Assembly: GCA_003497555.1 (NCBI GenBank)
Contig: DNNS01000357.1
Location: forward strand, 2,211 to 10,293
From: Spirochaetia bacterium
GTDB taxonomy: Bacteria > Spirochaetota > UBA12135
Length of the DNA: 8,083 nt
Direction: 5' to 3'
Part shown: positions 1 to 7,121 of the stretch, in pieces
Position numbering within the stretch: the stretch's first letter is position 1
Layout of the letters: each line of letters opens with the position of its first letter
Translations under genes and position numbers: made by a program
Notes under the pieces: model-generated
Databases searched by the model: none
Seen by the model: only the letters and a program-made list of their open reading frames with translations
Told to the model about the DNA's origin: nothing

Positions 1-140
1 GCTATGACGGTTTCCGATCATCTGACCGCTAAAATTTAGTACACAGAAGCGGGGTTTTTGTTTTGCTTACCCAAGAAATAAATTCGCACCTTAAATTCAA
101 TGAGTTTGCGCAATAAATAATATTATATTACAATTAGTCA
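1..140. other. Leader region before the pseudopilin operon; no assignable gene
   Basis: The first bases could be the tail of an upstream + strand gene. One frame stops at 30-32 and another at 37-39, but the residues are too few to choose between them or name a family. Bases 65-140 are A+T rich. A candidate promoter has TTGCGC at 106-111 and TACAAT at 129-134 (17-bp spacer). It would start transcription almost at the ATG at 141, so it would imply a leaderless or very short-leader mRNA; support is weak. No Shine-Dalgarno motif precedes the ATG. Confidence 0.4.
26..64 (+). terminator. Weak terminator-like hairpin upstream of gspG
   Basis: CCGCT (26-30) can pair with AGCGG (48-52), and the stem is followed by GG and T-rich sequence (five T, one G, four T, 55-64). 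The stem is only 5 bp with a 17-base loop, so it is a marginal intrinsic terminator. If real, it ends the unseen upstream transcript and makes gspG the first gene of its own unit. Confidence 0.3.
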
Positions 141-569
141 ATGAAAAGAATGCATGCCTTTTCCCTGCCGGAAATCATTATAGCCGTAATTATTCTTTCT
201 ACCATTGCGCTTTTAATCATGCCGCGGCTTTCAGGAAAAACCGAAAAAAGCCGCAGAGCAGCGGCGCTGATGGATATTGAAAACGGCCTGGCTTCAGCGC
301 TTGATGATTACGAAGCGGATATCGGAAGGTTCCCTACTACTGAACAGGGTTTGCATGCTTTACTTGAAAAACCGTCGCGCGAACCTGTGCCGGCCAACTG
401 GCAGGGGCCGTACCTTAAAAAAAAACGCCTGCTTGATCCGTGGGGGAATTCTTACATATATAAGTGCCCCGGAAAATTCAATAAAAGCGCATACGATCTT
501 TCGTCCTATGGCGCAGACGGCAAAGAAGGCGGCGAAGGAATTGATCGCGACCTGAACAGCTGGGAATGA
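141..569 (+). CDS. gspG: Type II secretion major pseudopilin GspG
   Basis: This is the major subunit of the T2SS pseudopilus, the periplasmic filament that pushes folded exoproteins through the outer-membrane secretin. The 142 residues match the family length. A short basic leader (M1-A6) precedes F7-S-L-P-E11 and a hydrophobic helix at 7-27, the type III (prepilin) signal cut by the prepilin peptidase GspO/PilD. Family hallmarks follow in order: GRFPTTEQGL (62-71), NWQGPYLK (86-93), DPWGN (99-103) and the C-terminal YDLSSYGADGKEGGEG (118-133). Acidic residues such as D125, D135 and D137 lie in the region that binds Ca2+ in characterised GspG proteins. The residue before the cleavage site is Ala, not the usual Gly. 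The ATG at 150 would leave a leader of only three residues, so 141 is preferred. The stop overlaps the next start (ATGA). Codons 93-95 form a run of nine A. Confidence 0.95.
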   Translation: MKRMHAFSLPEIIIAVIILSTIALLIMPRLSGKTEKSRRAAALMDIENGLASALDDYEADIGRFPTTEQGLHALLEKPSREPVPANWQGPYLKKKRLLDPWGNSYIYKCPGKFNKSAYDLSSYGADGKEGGEGIDRDLNSWE

Positions 570-847
570 GAATCAGGGCATACTCTTTTGCAGAAATCAT
601 TATTACCGCAGCAGTTTTATCCTTGCTTGTTCCGGCACTCTGGGCCATGTTGCGGCGCCTGAACACATACGGATATCATAAAAACAACACTGATTTGGCG
701 CAAATCAATACGGTACGAAGAATAATAACTGCCAATCCATCGGCTGATATTGAGATCATTAATAATAATCTGCTCCCCGGATATCATCTGCAAGAATCTG
801 AAAACAGCAAGCGGCTTGTTACGCCCATGGAAACAATTGAATTTTAA
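566..847 (+). CDS. Minor pseudopilin, GspI-like
   Basis: This is a 93-residue protein with a prepilin signal: a tiny leader MRIRA, then Y6-S-F-A-E10 and a hydrophobic helix to about residue 28. Glu at +5 of the mature protein is the residue that drives subunit assembly in type IV pilin-like filaments. Beyond the helix there is no strong family motif. Order (after gspG, before a gspJ-like gene) and small size favour GspI, the minor pseudopilin that nucleates the I-J-K tip complex; GspH is usually longer. The ATG overlaps the gspG stop by four bases, implying translational coupling. Ala again sits at -1 of the cleavage site. Only one gene lies between gspG and gspJ, whereas the usual order has two (H and I). 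The prepilin class is certain from sequence; the I assignment is inferred from position. Confidence 0.75.
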   Translation: MRIRAYSFAEIIITAAVLSLLVPALWAMLRRLNTYGYHKNNTDLAQINTVRRIITANPSADIEIINNNLLPGYHLQESENSKRLVTPMETIEF

Positions 848-1379
848 TTTCTTGCCGCCTCGTCCGCGGGCTTTTACTGTCCCGGAAATGATCCTGGCAT
901 TACTGATTACATCTCTGATTTTATATGCCATGACATCTTTTACCGGGCGTTTTGGACAGCGCAGTATTTTTTTACAGCGCGAAGCTTTAGCGCAAAAAAA
1001 AATTATTGCTTTCAAACGCGTTGTAATTCCTCTGCTTGAAAATAGCATTGACGAAAAAGGCATAATACTGCAGAAAAATAATATCATATGTTACAGCGCG
1101 TGTTTTTCCAGCAATAGTATTACCCGGCGTAAAATCATCTTGTCTTCGATCAGCAACCGCACTATTCTTGAACTTTCCAATTTATCAGGAGTAGAACAGC
1201 CGGATCCGGTTATCTACGGAATAGTATGCGATTTTCGCCTTTTTCATGCCAAAAATAGTGTTGTAAAATATATTGATGGAGATAATAAAGCAGAAATGTT
1301 TTATGGCGATTATGGAATATGCTGCGATATATTCGAACAAAACAGAATGATTGCATCCAATGAAATACTCAAATTTTAA
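837..1379 (+). CDS. Minor pseudopilin, GspJ-like (TTG start)
   Basis: This is a pilin-like protein of about 180 residues. The prepilin motif F-T-V-P-E-M lies at 873-890, followed by a hydrophobic helix running into SFTGRF. There is no in-frame ATG upstream of the motif. TTG at 837 gives a plausible 12-residue leader (ending R-P-R-A, then F13) with a weak GGA element five bases before it, and it overlaps the preceding gene by 11 bases. TTG at 852 is possible. TTG at 750 would give a leader of about 40 residues, which is atypical. Length, order and the C-terminal half (VIYGIVCDFRLFHAK at about 129-143, then a hydrophilic tail) fit GspJ, a tip-complex partner of GspI and GspK. The C-terminal region is Cys-containing (CC near 168-169). 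Homology beyond the N-terminal helix is weak by eye. Confidence 0.75.
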   Translation: MNFNFLPPRPRAFTVPEMILALLITSLILYAMTSFTGRFGQRSIFLQREALAQKKIIAFKRVVIPLLENSIDEKGIILQKNNIICYSACFSSNSITRRKIILSSISNRTILELSNLSGVEQPDPVIYGIVCDFRLFHAKNSVVKYIDGDNKAEMFYGDYGICCDIFEQNRMIASNEILKF

Positions 1380-1809
1380 CGGCTTTATTCTGGTCTATAC
1401 CATGCTTGTTTTATTAGCTGCCGGTATATCTGCAGGAGCTCTTGCCATGTTTAAAAAAAATATAATAATTTCCGCACGCAGACTGCAATCCCGCGACCGG
1501 CTGATTCTTTTACTGAAAATTAATGAGAAAAAAATCGGAGATTCCTGCTTTTTTACCAATCAGACCGAAGAAAATCTTGTATGGAACGATTCAGCCTGCA
1601 GATTATACGCGATTTTTTACACAAATCGCCAGGAAAAAGAAAACGGCGAAATAATCTTTAGCGGAGTTTCCGAAAGCCTTGATTCCCGGGTGCATTATGT
1701 CTGTGCCCAGGCAGAAATTACCAATAAACTCTCTGCCCTGACAGCATATTTTTTCTGGCAAAAGGAAGGCAGCTGGAAATATGACGGCTTACTTCTGAAA
1801 ACGCCATAA
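1360..1809 (+). CDS. Minor pseudopilin, short GspK-like
   Basis: This 149-residue protein has a leader MKYSNFNG followed by F9-I-L-V-Y13 and a hydrophobic helix to about residue 31. Gly at -1 is the canonical prepilin-peptidase residue. The +5 position is Tyr rather than Glu, and loss of Glu5 is the signature of GspK, the subunit at the filament tip that needs no preceding subunit to dock on. Being last in the G-I-J-K order agrees. It is much shorter than typical GspK (around 300 residues), so the large inserted domain of GspK must be absent. The ATG at 1360 is chosen over the in-frame TTG at 1351 because it gives the normal leader length. It overlaps the gspJ-like gene by 20 bases, and no Shine-Dalgarno motif is visible. 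The body has no recognised motif, so the K assignment rests on position and the missing Glu5. Confidence 0.7.
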   Translation: MKYSNFNGFILVYTMLVLLAAGISAGALAMFKKNIIISARRLQSRDRLILLLKINEKKIGDSCFFTNQTEENLVWNDSACRLYAIFYTNRQEKENGEIIFSGVSESLDSRVHYVCAQAEITNKLSALTAYFFWQKEGSWKYDGLLLKTP

Positions 1810-1835
1810 AGCACGTATCCGGTTCAATCGGGCAT

Positions 1836-4800
1836 TTAAAAATTCATATATTTAAATTTATTTTTAATTTCTTCGCCGGAAAGCGCACGATTATAGATTT
1901 TTACTTCATCAATACAGCCATTCAGATTGGCAGGATTTATTCCGCATTTTCCCAGATACAGGGGATTGACATTCTGCATGATAAAACCGGTAAAACCGGC
2001 CTGTCCGGAGGCATCAAGAGTTCCGTTAAGGTAAATTTTTGTATCTCCGCGATCAAAAACAGCAATAATATGATACCAGGTATTTACAGCTAAAGTTGTG
2101 TTGCCCTGTATGGAATATTTTTCCAGATGATTTTTTGCTACGTTGAAACTGATTTTATTATACCAGGATCTCAGAAAAAAACCGTTGGTCTGTGTAAAAA
2201 GATTCCGGTCGGCAATTAACGGCCCGTTCTGCAGGGAAGCCGCAGAATAAAATTTAACGGCAAGTTCCAGGCTTATGGAGTTGGTGTCTGCAAGGATTGC
2301 CGAGGTATATGGTATTTCCGCATAAGCATCAACAGTGCCGTTAAATGCAAGACCTGATCCGGCTATCCCTCCGGTATAGGATGTTCCGCTGCCGCGTAAA
2401 GCATCGCCTTCCTCGGCTATATCTTTATTAATACTGTATACACTGTTGTTCATCAGGGGATTTGCCCCGTCGAAATGAAAATTGGCAATCAGCGATGACA
2501 TTACCCAGGTTCCATGCGAAGAACCGATATAAACAGAATCATTATCGGGATTTACCTTGATAGCCCAGACTGTGGAATTATACGTCAGATTCCTGGAAAT
2601 ATTATTCCAGGTACTACCGGAATCAACTGAAACACACACACCGTCCGAATGGCCTTTCCATTGTATACGTTTACCGATATACACAACATTCGGCCGAACC
2701 GGATCTACCGTGATATGCTGTACACTGTAATTTCCAAAACTGTCAAGGGTAATTCCATTATTGATGTTTTTCAAACTCCAGGTTCCGCCGTTCTGCATGA
2801 TAAAAACGCCCTTATATAATGCGGCAATGTAAATGGTATTGTCATTGGTCGGGCAGATTGCCGCTTCCTTGATATTTGCCGGTTTTTCCGGTATTTCATA
2901 ATAATATTTATTCCAGGAATCGCCGTTGTTATAAGAAACAAGAATCGCTGTAGCTGACGATGTGCTTCCCTCTGTCTTGGCATAAATTGCGCCGGTCCCG
3001 GGACTTACGGCAATGACGTTATAAGCAAGTGTTGTCCAATGCTCGCCGCTGTCAATACTTCTTTTATTATCAAGATAAATTATATTTTCATTAACCGGAT
3101 CATGCGCCATGAAAGAATATCCTGTACTTGATGCGCTGCCGGTAAGATTGGTTTTCCAGGTAAGTCCGCCGTCTGTACTTTTATCAACAACTTGCTGCGA
3201 CCAGTCCCCAATCGGGCATACTATGATTTTGTTATCATATGGATTAATTACACCGACCGGAGCGGTATGCGCAAAATAGCGGGGAGCGACCCGTCTGATC
3301 CAGGTTCTGCCGCCGTTACCGGAAAACAGCACGCCATAGTCTGTAAGAAAAAAGTACGATACCAGGGGATCGTCTTCCGCAAAGGCAAATGAGGTCATTC
3401 CGCCGGCAACACGTCCGCCGGAATAGCCGTTTCCTGAAAAAGACCATGAGTTTCCCGTGTCAACCGACTTATAAATAGCCGAACAGATATAAGGACGTAT
3501 CATAACCGCTGAGCTTGTCGGATGAAATGCCGTAGGAGCGGCATAATAAGATTCATACATTACATCCGAATTGACATTATAAACATCATACTGCAGGGAA
3601 CCGTCAAGCTCCGTCATTTCCGTCCAGTTGGTTCCGGCATTGATAGTTTTAAAATTACCAATACCGCCGGTCATATTAAACCCGGCAACCAGAATATTTC
3701 TATCAGCAATACTTCCGTTTAAATTAAGTCTGTACCGGTTTAAACGGTATGTACTCAAGCCCGTGTTGGCGCTGACAAAGGTTTTACCGCTATCGTCTGA
3801 ACGATAAAGACCGGATAAACCGCAGGAAAGAAGAAGACTGCTGCCTTTGGCAAAATGAACTGCTGTAGGCGTATCGCCGTCAAATCCTGCATAATCTTCC
3901 ATGCCGGTAGATGTTTTCAGTAAATTTCCGGCTGTACCATCAGATGTTTTATAAAATTTAATATTATCAAACCAGGCTATTCCGGAAATTACCGCTCCGG
4001 AAGTGCGACGGATTAAAATATTTACCAGTGAAGTTGTTGAATCAGCTGGTATAACGAATGACAATTTTACCTGTATCCAGCCGCTGGTTCCGGTGATTGC
4101 CGTGCTTGTCCAGGAACCATAGGTATATCCTCTTGCATCCTGGACACTGATACATACTCCTTTGGAGGTAATTAAATTTTCAGTTTTAATATAACCCTCA
4201 ACAGTGTAGCCGGTTCCTGCAGTTACACTGATATTTGCCCATTTGGTATGGTAATAATTAGGATCAGCTGAGCCGTCAAAATCGAGACGCAAGCCACCGG
4301 GAAAACTGTAACTATCAATTGAATCAATCGATGTTTTTACTCCAGCCGGATCTGCTGATTTTACCCATCCTGTATATTTTCCGGGAAGGCCGGCAGCAGC
4401 TATTTCTTTGCAATTATAACCGGTAACTGTATTGGTAATTTTATATAAACCGCTGTATGAGCATACCCATAATTCGAGTTTTGATTGATTCGGATTTTGA
4501 ACCATATTCAGAATATAACCAAGACGGTTTGCAGGAATATCACTTGCGCTGTCAAAGGAAATCGGTACAGACCAGGTATCGCCAAAATCCGATGATCTGA
4601 TTATGCCTTCGCCGTTCTGCAGGGTAGCATATACATAACCGTTTTTATAACAAAATAGATTTTGCCCTCGTACCAGTGCTACTTTATTGTATCCTGCTGC
4701 ATTTTTTGTACGTATCCAGTTTTCCCCGCCGTTTTCCGTTTTATAAATACCGTCGCCTTCTCCGGCGAAACCGGCAAGCAGCACAGTATTGGCATCAGCC

Positions 4801-5105
4801 GGATTTATCAGCAGGCTTAAACCGCCATTGCACATAAGTCCGTTTGGCTTGGGAAACCAGGTATTTCCCGCATCGGTACTTTTCCATACCTGGGAAGTAT
4901 CGGATGTCATATACACTATATTCGGGTTTGCTTCGGAAAATCTGATATCCATAAGCTGCTGGTAACTTTCACCGCCGCACATAGCAGCGCTGCGTTGGGC
5001 TGCAGTACGCAGGTGCAGACACTTCCAGTTATAATTTACATGCCATACCTGAGCATAAAATAAAGCCGGTACCAGTAAAATTATTCCAATAATTGCTTTT
5101 TTCAT
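1836..5105 (-). CDS. Secreted Asp-box propeller protein with CBM-like insert and C-terminal LamG domain
   Basis: This 1089-residue exported protein starts with a Sec signal peptide (K2, K3, hydrophobic 4-17, likely cut after A18). At least 12 Asp-box motifs (S-x-D-x-G-x-T-W type) end at W83, W130, W178, F443, W494, W554, W602, W650, W690, W731, W776 and W833, as in the sortilin/VPS10, sialidase and GH74 beta-propellers. Residues about 250-386 interrupt the propeller with a jelly roll resembling CBM4/9-type carbohydrate-binding modules (W343 in GWIQVKLSF, and AWFDNIKFY at 377-385). Residues about 872-1085 form a LamG/concanavalin-like domain (WYHIIAVFD 1010-1018, YLNGTLDASG 1025-1034, GCIDEVKIYNRALSGEE 1063-1079). 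The likely role is binding or cleaving an extracellular polysaccharide; catalytic acids could not be identified, so enzyme activity is unproven. No C-terminal sorting or anchor signal is seen. The gene is convergent with the pseudopilin operon and has a strong ribosome site, its own promoter and a LacI-type operator. Confidence 0.9.
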   Translation of the reverse strand: MKKAIIGIILLVPALFYAQVWHVNYNWKCLHLRTAAQRSAAMCGGESYQQLMDIRFSEANPNIVYMTSDTSQVWKSTDAGNTWFPKPNGLMCNGGLSLLINPADANTVLLAGFAGEGDGIYKTENGGENWIRTKNAAGYNKVALVRGQNLFCYKNGYVYATLQNGEGIIRSSDFGDTWSVPISFDSASDIPANRLGYILNMVQNPNQSKLELWVCSYSGLYKITNTVTGYNCKEIAAAGLPGKYTGWVKSADPAGVKTSIDSIDSYSFPGGLRLDFDGSADPNYYHTKWANISVTAGTGYTVEGYIKTENLITSKGVCISVQDARGYTYGSWTSTAITGTSGWIQVKLSFVIPADSTTSLVNILIRRTSGAVISGIAWFDNIKFYKTSDGTAGNLLKTSTGMEDYAGFDGDTPTAVHFAKGSSLLLSCGLSGLYRSDDSGKTFVSANTGLSTYRLNRYRLNLNGSIADRNILVAGFNMTGGIGNFKTINAGTNWTEMTELDGSLQYDVYNVNSDVMYESYYAAPTAFHPTSSAVMIRPYICSAIYKSVDTGNSWSFSGNGYSGGRVAGGMTSFAFAEDDPLVSYFFLTDYGVLFSGNGGRTWIRRVAPRYFAHTAPVGVINPYDNKIIVCPIGDWSQQVVDKSTDGGLTWKTNLTGSASSTGYSFMAHDPVNENIIYLDNKRSIDSGEHWTTLAYNVIAVSPGTGAIYAKTEGSTSSATAILVSYNNGDSWNKYYYEIPEKPANIKEAAICPTNDNTIYIAALYKGVFIMQNGGTWSLKNINNGITLDSFGNYSVQHITVDPVRPNVVYIGKRIQWKGHSDGVCVSVDSGSTWNNISRNLTYNSTVWAIKVNPDNDSVYIGSSHGTWVMSSLIANFHFDGANPLMNNSVYSINKDIAEEGDALRGSGTSYTGGIAGSGLAFNGTVDAYAEIPYTSAILADTNSISLELAVKFYSAASLQNGPLIADRNLFTQTNGFFLRSWYNKISFNVAKNHLEKYSIQGNTTLAVNTWYHIIAVFDRGDTKIYLNGTLDASGQAGFTGFIMQNVNPLYLGKCGINPANLNGCIDEVKIYNRALSGEEIKNKFKYMNF

Positions 5106-5109
5106 TTTA

Positions 5110-5116
5110 CCCCCTA
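5110..5116 (-). promoter_or_regulatory. Shine-Dalgarno site of the Asp-box/LamG gene
   Basis: Read on the minus strand this is TAGGGGG, four bases before the ATG whose first base is 5105. It is the only strong purine-rich ribosome site seen ahead of any start in the window. It fixes the start directly before the signal peptide. Confidence 0.7.
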
Positions 5117-5122
5117 TTGTTC

Positions 5123-5144
5123 TTAATGTAATCGTTTACATTAA
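5123..5144. promoter_or_regulatory. 22-bp palindromic LacI-family operator
   Basis: Perfect 9-bp arms TTAATGTAA (5123-5131) and TTACATTAA (5136-5144) flank the centre TCGT. The core TGTAATCGTTTACA (5127-5140) fits the LacI/CcpA-type operator pattern with a central CG and TGTAA/TTACA half-sites. It lies about +14 to +35 relative to the transcription start predicted from the minus-strand promoter at 5165-5193, and 18 bases before the Asp-box gene start. That position suits repression by blocking RNA polymerase, relieved by a sugar ligand. The regulator is not encoded in the window. Confidence 0.75.
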
Positions 5145-5164
5145 ATTGTGTTCATTCTTAAGAT

Positions 5165-5193
5165 ACTATAATCACTGAATCAGGTTCTGTCAA
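5165..5193 (-). promoter_or_regulatory. Sigma70-type promoter of the Asp-box/LamG gene
   Basis: On the minus strand, a perfect -35 TTGACA (5193-5188) is separated by exactly 17 bases from a -10 TATAGT (5170-5165, five of six consensus bases). Transcription should start near 5158, giving an untranslated leader of about 50 bases that contains the palindromic operator and the ribosome site. Confidence 0.85.
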
Positions 5194-5401
5194 TAGGTTA
5201 AATCGAATTTCTGGAAAATTCATGTGTGAATCCCTCATGAATATAGTTTTAATTGATTTCGCATACGCTCAGATTTTAAAAATGGAGCCTCTGCCTAAAT
5301 TGATGTAGAAACGCAAAAGTACGAATTTGCCCTGATGATTTTTTATTTAGCCGCATAAAAAATTTGCATTTTAATCATTATCAGTTTAAACTTCCTGCGA
5401 T
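5194..5401. other. Rest of the divergent intergenic region
   Basis: This is A+T-rich sequence between the divergent transcription units. A 7-bp inverted repeat (ATTCATG 5218-5224, CATGAAT 5236-5242, 11-base spacer) could be a regulator site or chance. Forward promoter candidates for the 5402 operon are poor: TTGATT 5253-5258 with TTTAAA 5275-5280 (16-bp spacer), or TTGCAT 5364-5369 with TTTAAA 5385-5390 (15-bp spacer). No RNA gene or convincing terminator is seen. Confidence 0.4.
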
Positions 5402-6184
5402 TTGGGTAACTTGTTCGGCCGTACTTTAAAGTATTCTTTCTGGAATTACTATGATAACCTGGGAATTTATTTTATCATTAACTTCTTATGGTTTGTCTTT
5501 CCTCATTTTTTTTTAATTCTTTCCTGGCGCGTCTATCCGGTGCCGAATTTATTTAATTTTTCGGTATTTCCGCGTATCAATGAACATTTTATGTTTTTTT
5601 TACTTTCATATGCGCTTTTTTTTTCTCCGCTTTCAGCAGCGCTGTACCGTACGTCTGTCAGGGCCGCCGGAAAAACCCGGATTACTTTTAAAGATTATTT
5701 TAAAGGCATCAAGGCGATCTTTTTCAAATCCCTGTTTTTTATTGTTATACACAGTCTGATTACAGTTTTCTCTTTTTTTAATGTATTTTTTTATATAGAT
5801 AAATTTTCTCACTTTATGCCCTTGGCCGGGGCAGTACTGTCCGGCATAGTGATAATTTTTTATCTGGCCTATCTGATAGCGGCGCTTTATATATTTCCGG
5901 CAGTAGTATCTGAAAATATTTCATTATGGGCGGGAATAAAAAAAAGCTCGTGGGCTGCCTTTACCACCCTGCCTTTTTCCCTGTTTAATCTCTTGATTTT
6001 TTTATTAATAGCCCTTGGCTCGATTGTTTTTGTGGTGCCGTTTGTTATTTTAATGCCGGCGTTTTATGCCCAATATAATACGGAATCCTGGCTTTCGATC
6101 AAGGAAAATTACGGAGAAATTACCAGAAACGAAGAAAATCGTTCTTTCCGTGATTTTGTATTTCCCTGGAGTTCGGTGCGCTAA
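5402..6184 (+). CDS. YesL/DUF624-like integral membrane protein
   Basis: This is a very hydrophobic protein of about 260 residues with five or six predicted membrane helices (roughly 20-40, 62-82, 107-130, 141-165 and 192-220, the last possibly a pair). A soluble C-terminal tail holds RSFRDFVFPW (247-256). The topology, the early NLFGRTLKYSFWNYYDNLG stretch and the mid-protein basic loop (RTSVRAAGKTRITFKDYFKG, 83-102) resemble the uncharacterised YesL/DUF624 membrane family; this is recognition by pattern, and no function is known. An in-frame stop at 5387-5389 limits the start to TTG 5402 or TTG 5411. Neither has a Shine-Dalgarno site, so the N terminus may be off by three residues. Its stop is one base before the psp1 start (TAATATG), so the two are almost certainly co-transcribed and translationally coupled. 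Confidence 0.7.
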   Translation: MGNLFGRTLKYSFWNYYDNLGIYFIINFLWFVFPHFFLILSWRVYPVPNLFNFSVFPRINEHFMFFLLSYALFFSPLSAALYRTSVRAAGKTRITFKDYFKGIKAIFFKSLFFIVIHSLITVFSFFNVFFYIDKFSHFMPLAGAVLSGIVIIFYLAYLIAALYIFPAVVSENISLWAGIKKSSWAAFTTLPFSLFNLLIFLLIALGSIVFVVPFVILMPAFYAQYNTESWLSIKENYGEITRNEENRSFRDFVFPWSSVR

Positions 6185-6185
6185 T

Positions 6186-7115
6186 ATGAATTTTTACAGA
6201 ATAAACCATAATTTTAATCTTAATGTTTTCCGCGATGATCACAATCTTGACCTGAAAAGAGGCGATCGGGTTGTTATAAAAACCACCAACTGCATGGAAG
6301 CCGGCACTGTGGTCTGCTGCCTGGGAAGCGATGAAAAATTTTCTGATTTATTAAAACATAATCACGACAGCAACCTTGATAATGTGAAAATCAATGACGC
6401 CAATATCAGAAAGTTCTTTTATATTTATAAAAAATTTGACGAACAGGATTTTATCACGGAAAAAGAAAACCGCGACAAGGAAGCTGCAGCCTTTACAACC
6501 GCAGCGGATTTAATCAGGCAATACGGTCTTGATATGGCCCTTGTCAGTGTGCACATCTTCTTTGATAATTCCAAAGTGCTGTTTAATTATACTTCCGAAC
6601 ACCGGGTGGATTTTAGGGAAATGCTCAGGGATCTTACTTCGCGTTTCCGCTCGCGTATTGAACTGCGGCAGATAGGCATCCGCGATAAATCCCGTATCAT
6701 CGGGGGGTATGGAATATGCGGCCGGCAAATCTGCTGTCATAATCTGAAATGCAATTTCAATTCCATTACCATAAAAATGGTAAAAAACCAGAATATGCCG
6801 CTTAATACCATGAAAATTTCCGGAACCTGCGGCCGGTTAATGTGCTGCATCCGTTATGAATACGATTCCTACATGCAGATACAGAAAAACATGCCGCGGC
6901 CGCGCGATCTGGTGTTATACAACAATAGCGAATGGGAAGTTACCGGCATTAATGTACAGACCGGAGCAATTACCCTAAAAGATCGGGAAGGCAACGTTAA
7001 AAATATTGACAGTAATACTCCCTATAAAATAAAAAAGAGCGGATTCCGGCCCGATGATATGAACAATTACCTTAACATGGCCGATGAAGAAATAGAGAAA
7101 CTCGAAGATAAATAA
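6186..7115 (+). CDS. ricT: RicT/PSP1 family protein
   Basis: This 309-residue PSP1-domain protein resembles Bacillus YaaT/RicT. In Bacillus, RicT joins RicA and RicF in a complex that carries iron-sulfur clusters and steers RNase Y cleavage of mRNAs, with effects on biofilm, competence and sporulation; its role in diderms is little known. The family core is plain: an N-terminal barrel-like part (RGDRVVIKT 25-33, EAGTVV 38-43), KVLFNYTSEHRVDFREMLRDL (130-150), RIELRQIGIRDKSRIIGGYG (157-176), then the cysteine signatures CGRQICC (178-184), C189 and CGRLMCCIRYE (215-225). All cysteines expected of the metal site are present. The start is ATG 6186, one base after the upstream stop. An upstream extension to 6066 only overlaps the previous gene in another frame. 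The gene is usually found near replication or tRNA genes (for example holB); here it lies between a membrane protein and a receptor gene. Confidence 0.93.
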   Translation: MNFYRINHNFNLNVFRDDHNLDLKRGDRVVIKTTNCMEAGTVVCCLGSDEKFSDLLKHNHDSNLDNVKINDANIRKFFYIYKKFDEQDFITEKENRDKEAAAFTTAADLIRQYGLDMALVSVHIFFDNSKVLFNYTSEHRVDFREMLRDLTSRFRSRIELRQIGIRDKSRIIGGYGICGRQICCHNLKCNFNSITIKMVKNQNMPLNTMKISGTCGRLMCCIRYEYDSYMQIQKNMPRPRDLVLYNNSEWEVTGINVQTGAITLKDREGNVKNIDSNTPYKIKKSGFRPDDMNNYLNMADEEIEKLEDK

Positions 7116-7121
7116 TTATTT

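Noticed and set aside
1..39. End of an upstream protein-coding gene
   Set aside because: Two frames could end here (stops at 30-32 and 37-39), but about 10 residues give no way to choose or name one.
750..836. TTG at 750 as start of the gspJ-like gene
   Set aside because: It would put about 40 residues before the prepilin cleavage motif and overlap the gspI-like gene by almost 100 bases. Prepilin leaders are usually short.
617..1087. Minus-strand open frame of 156 codons opposite the gspI/gspJ-like genes
   Set aside because: The plus-strand frames carry prepilin signals; the minus frame has no recognisable domain and no start context.
1810..1835. Bidirectional terminator between the convergent genes
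   Set aside because: Only a 3-bp CCG/CGG pairing is present, with no T-run, so it is not supported as an intrinsic terminator.
6066..6185. In-frame upstream extension of the ricT reading frame by 40 codons
   Set aside because: It lies entirely over the end of the DUF624-like gene in another frame, and PSP1 proteins start near the MNFYRINHN segment. ATG 6186 directly follows the upstream stop.
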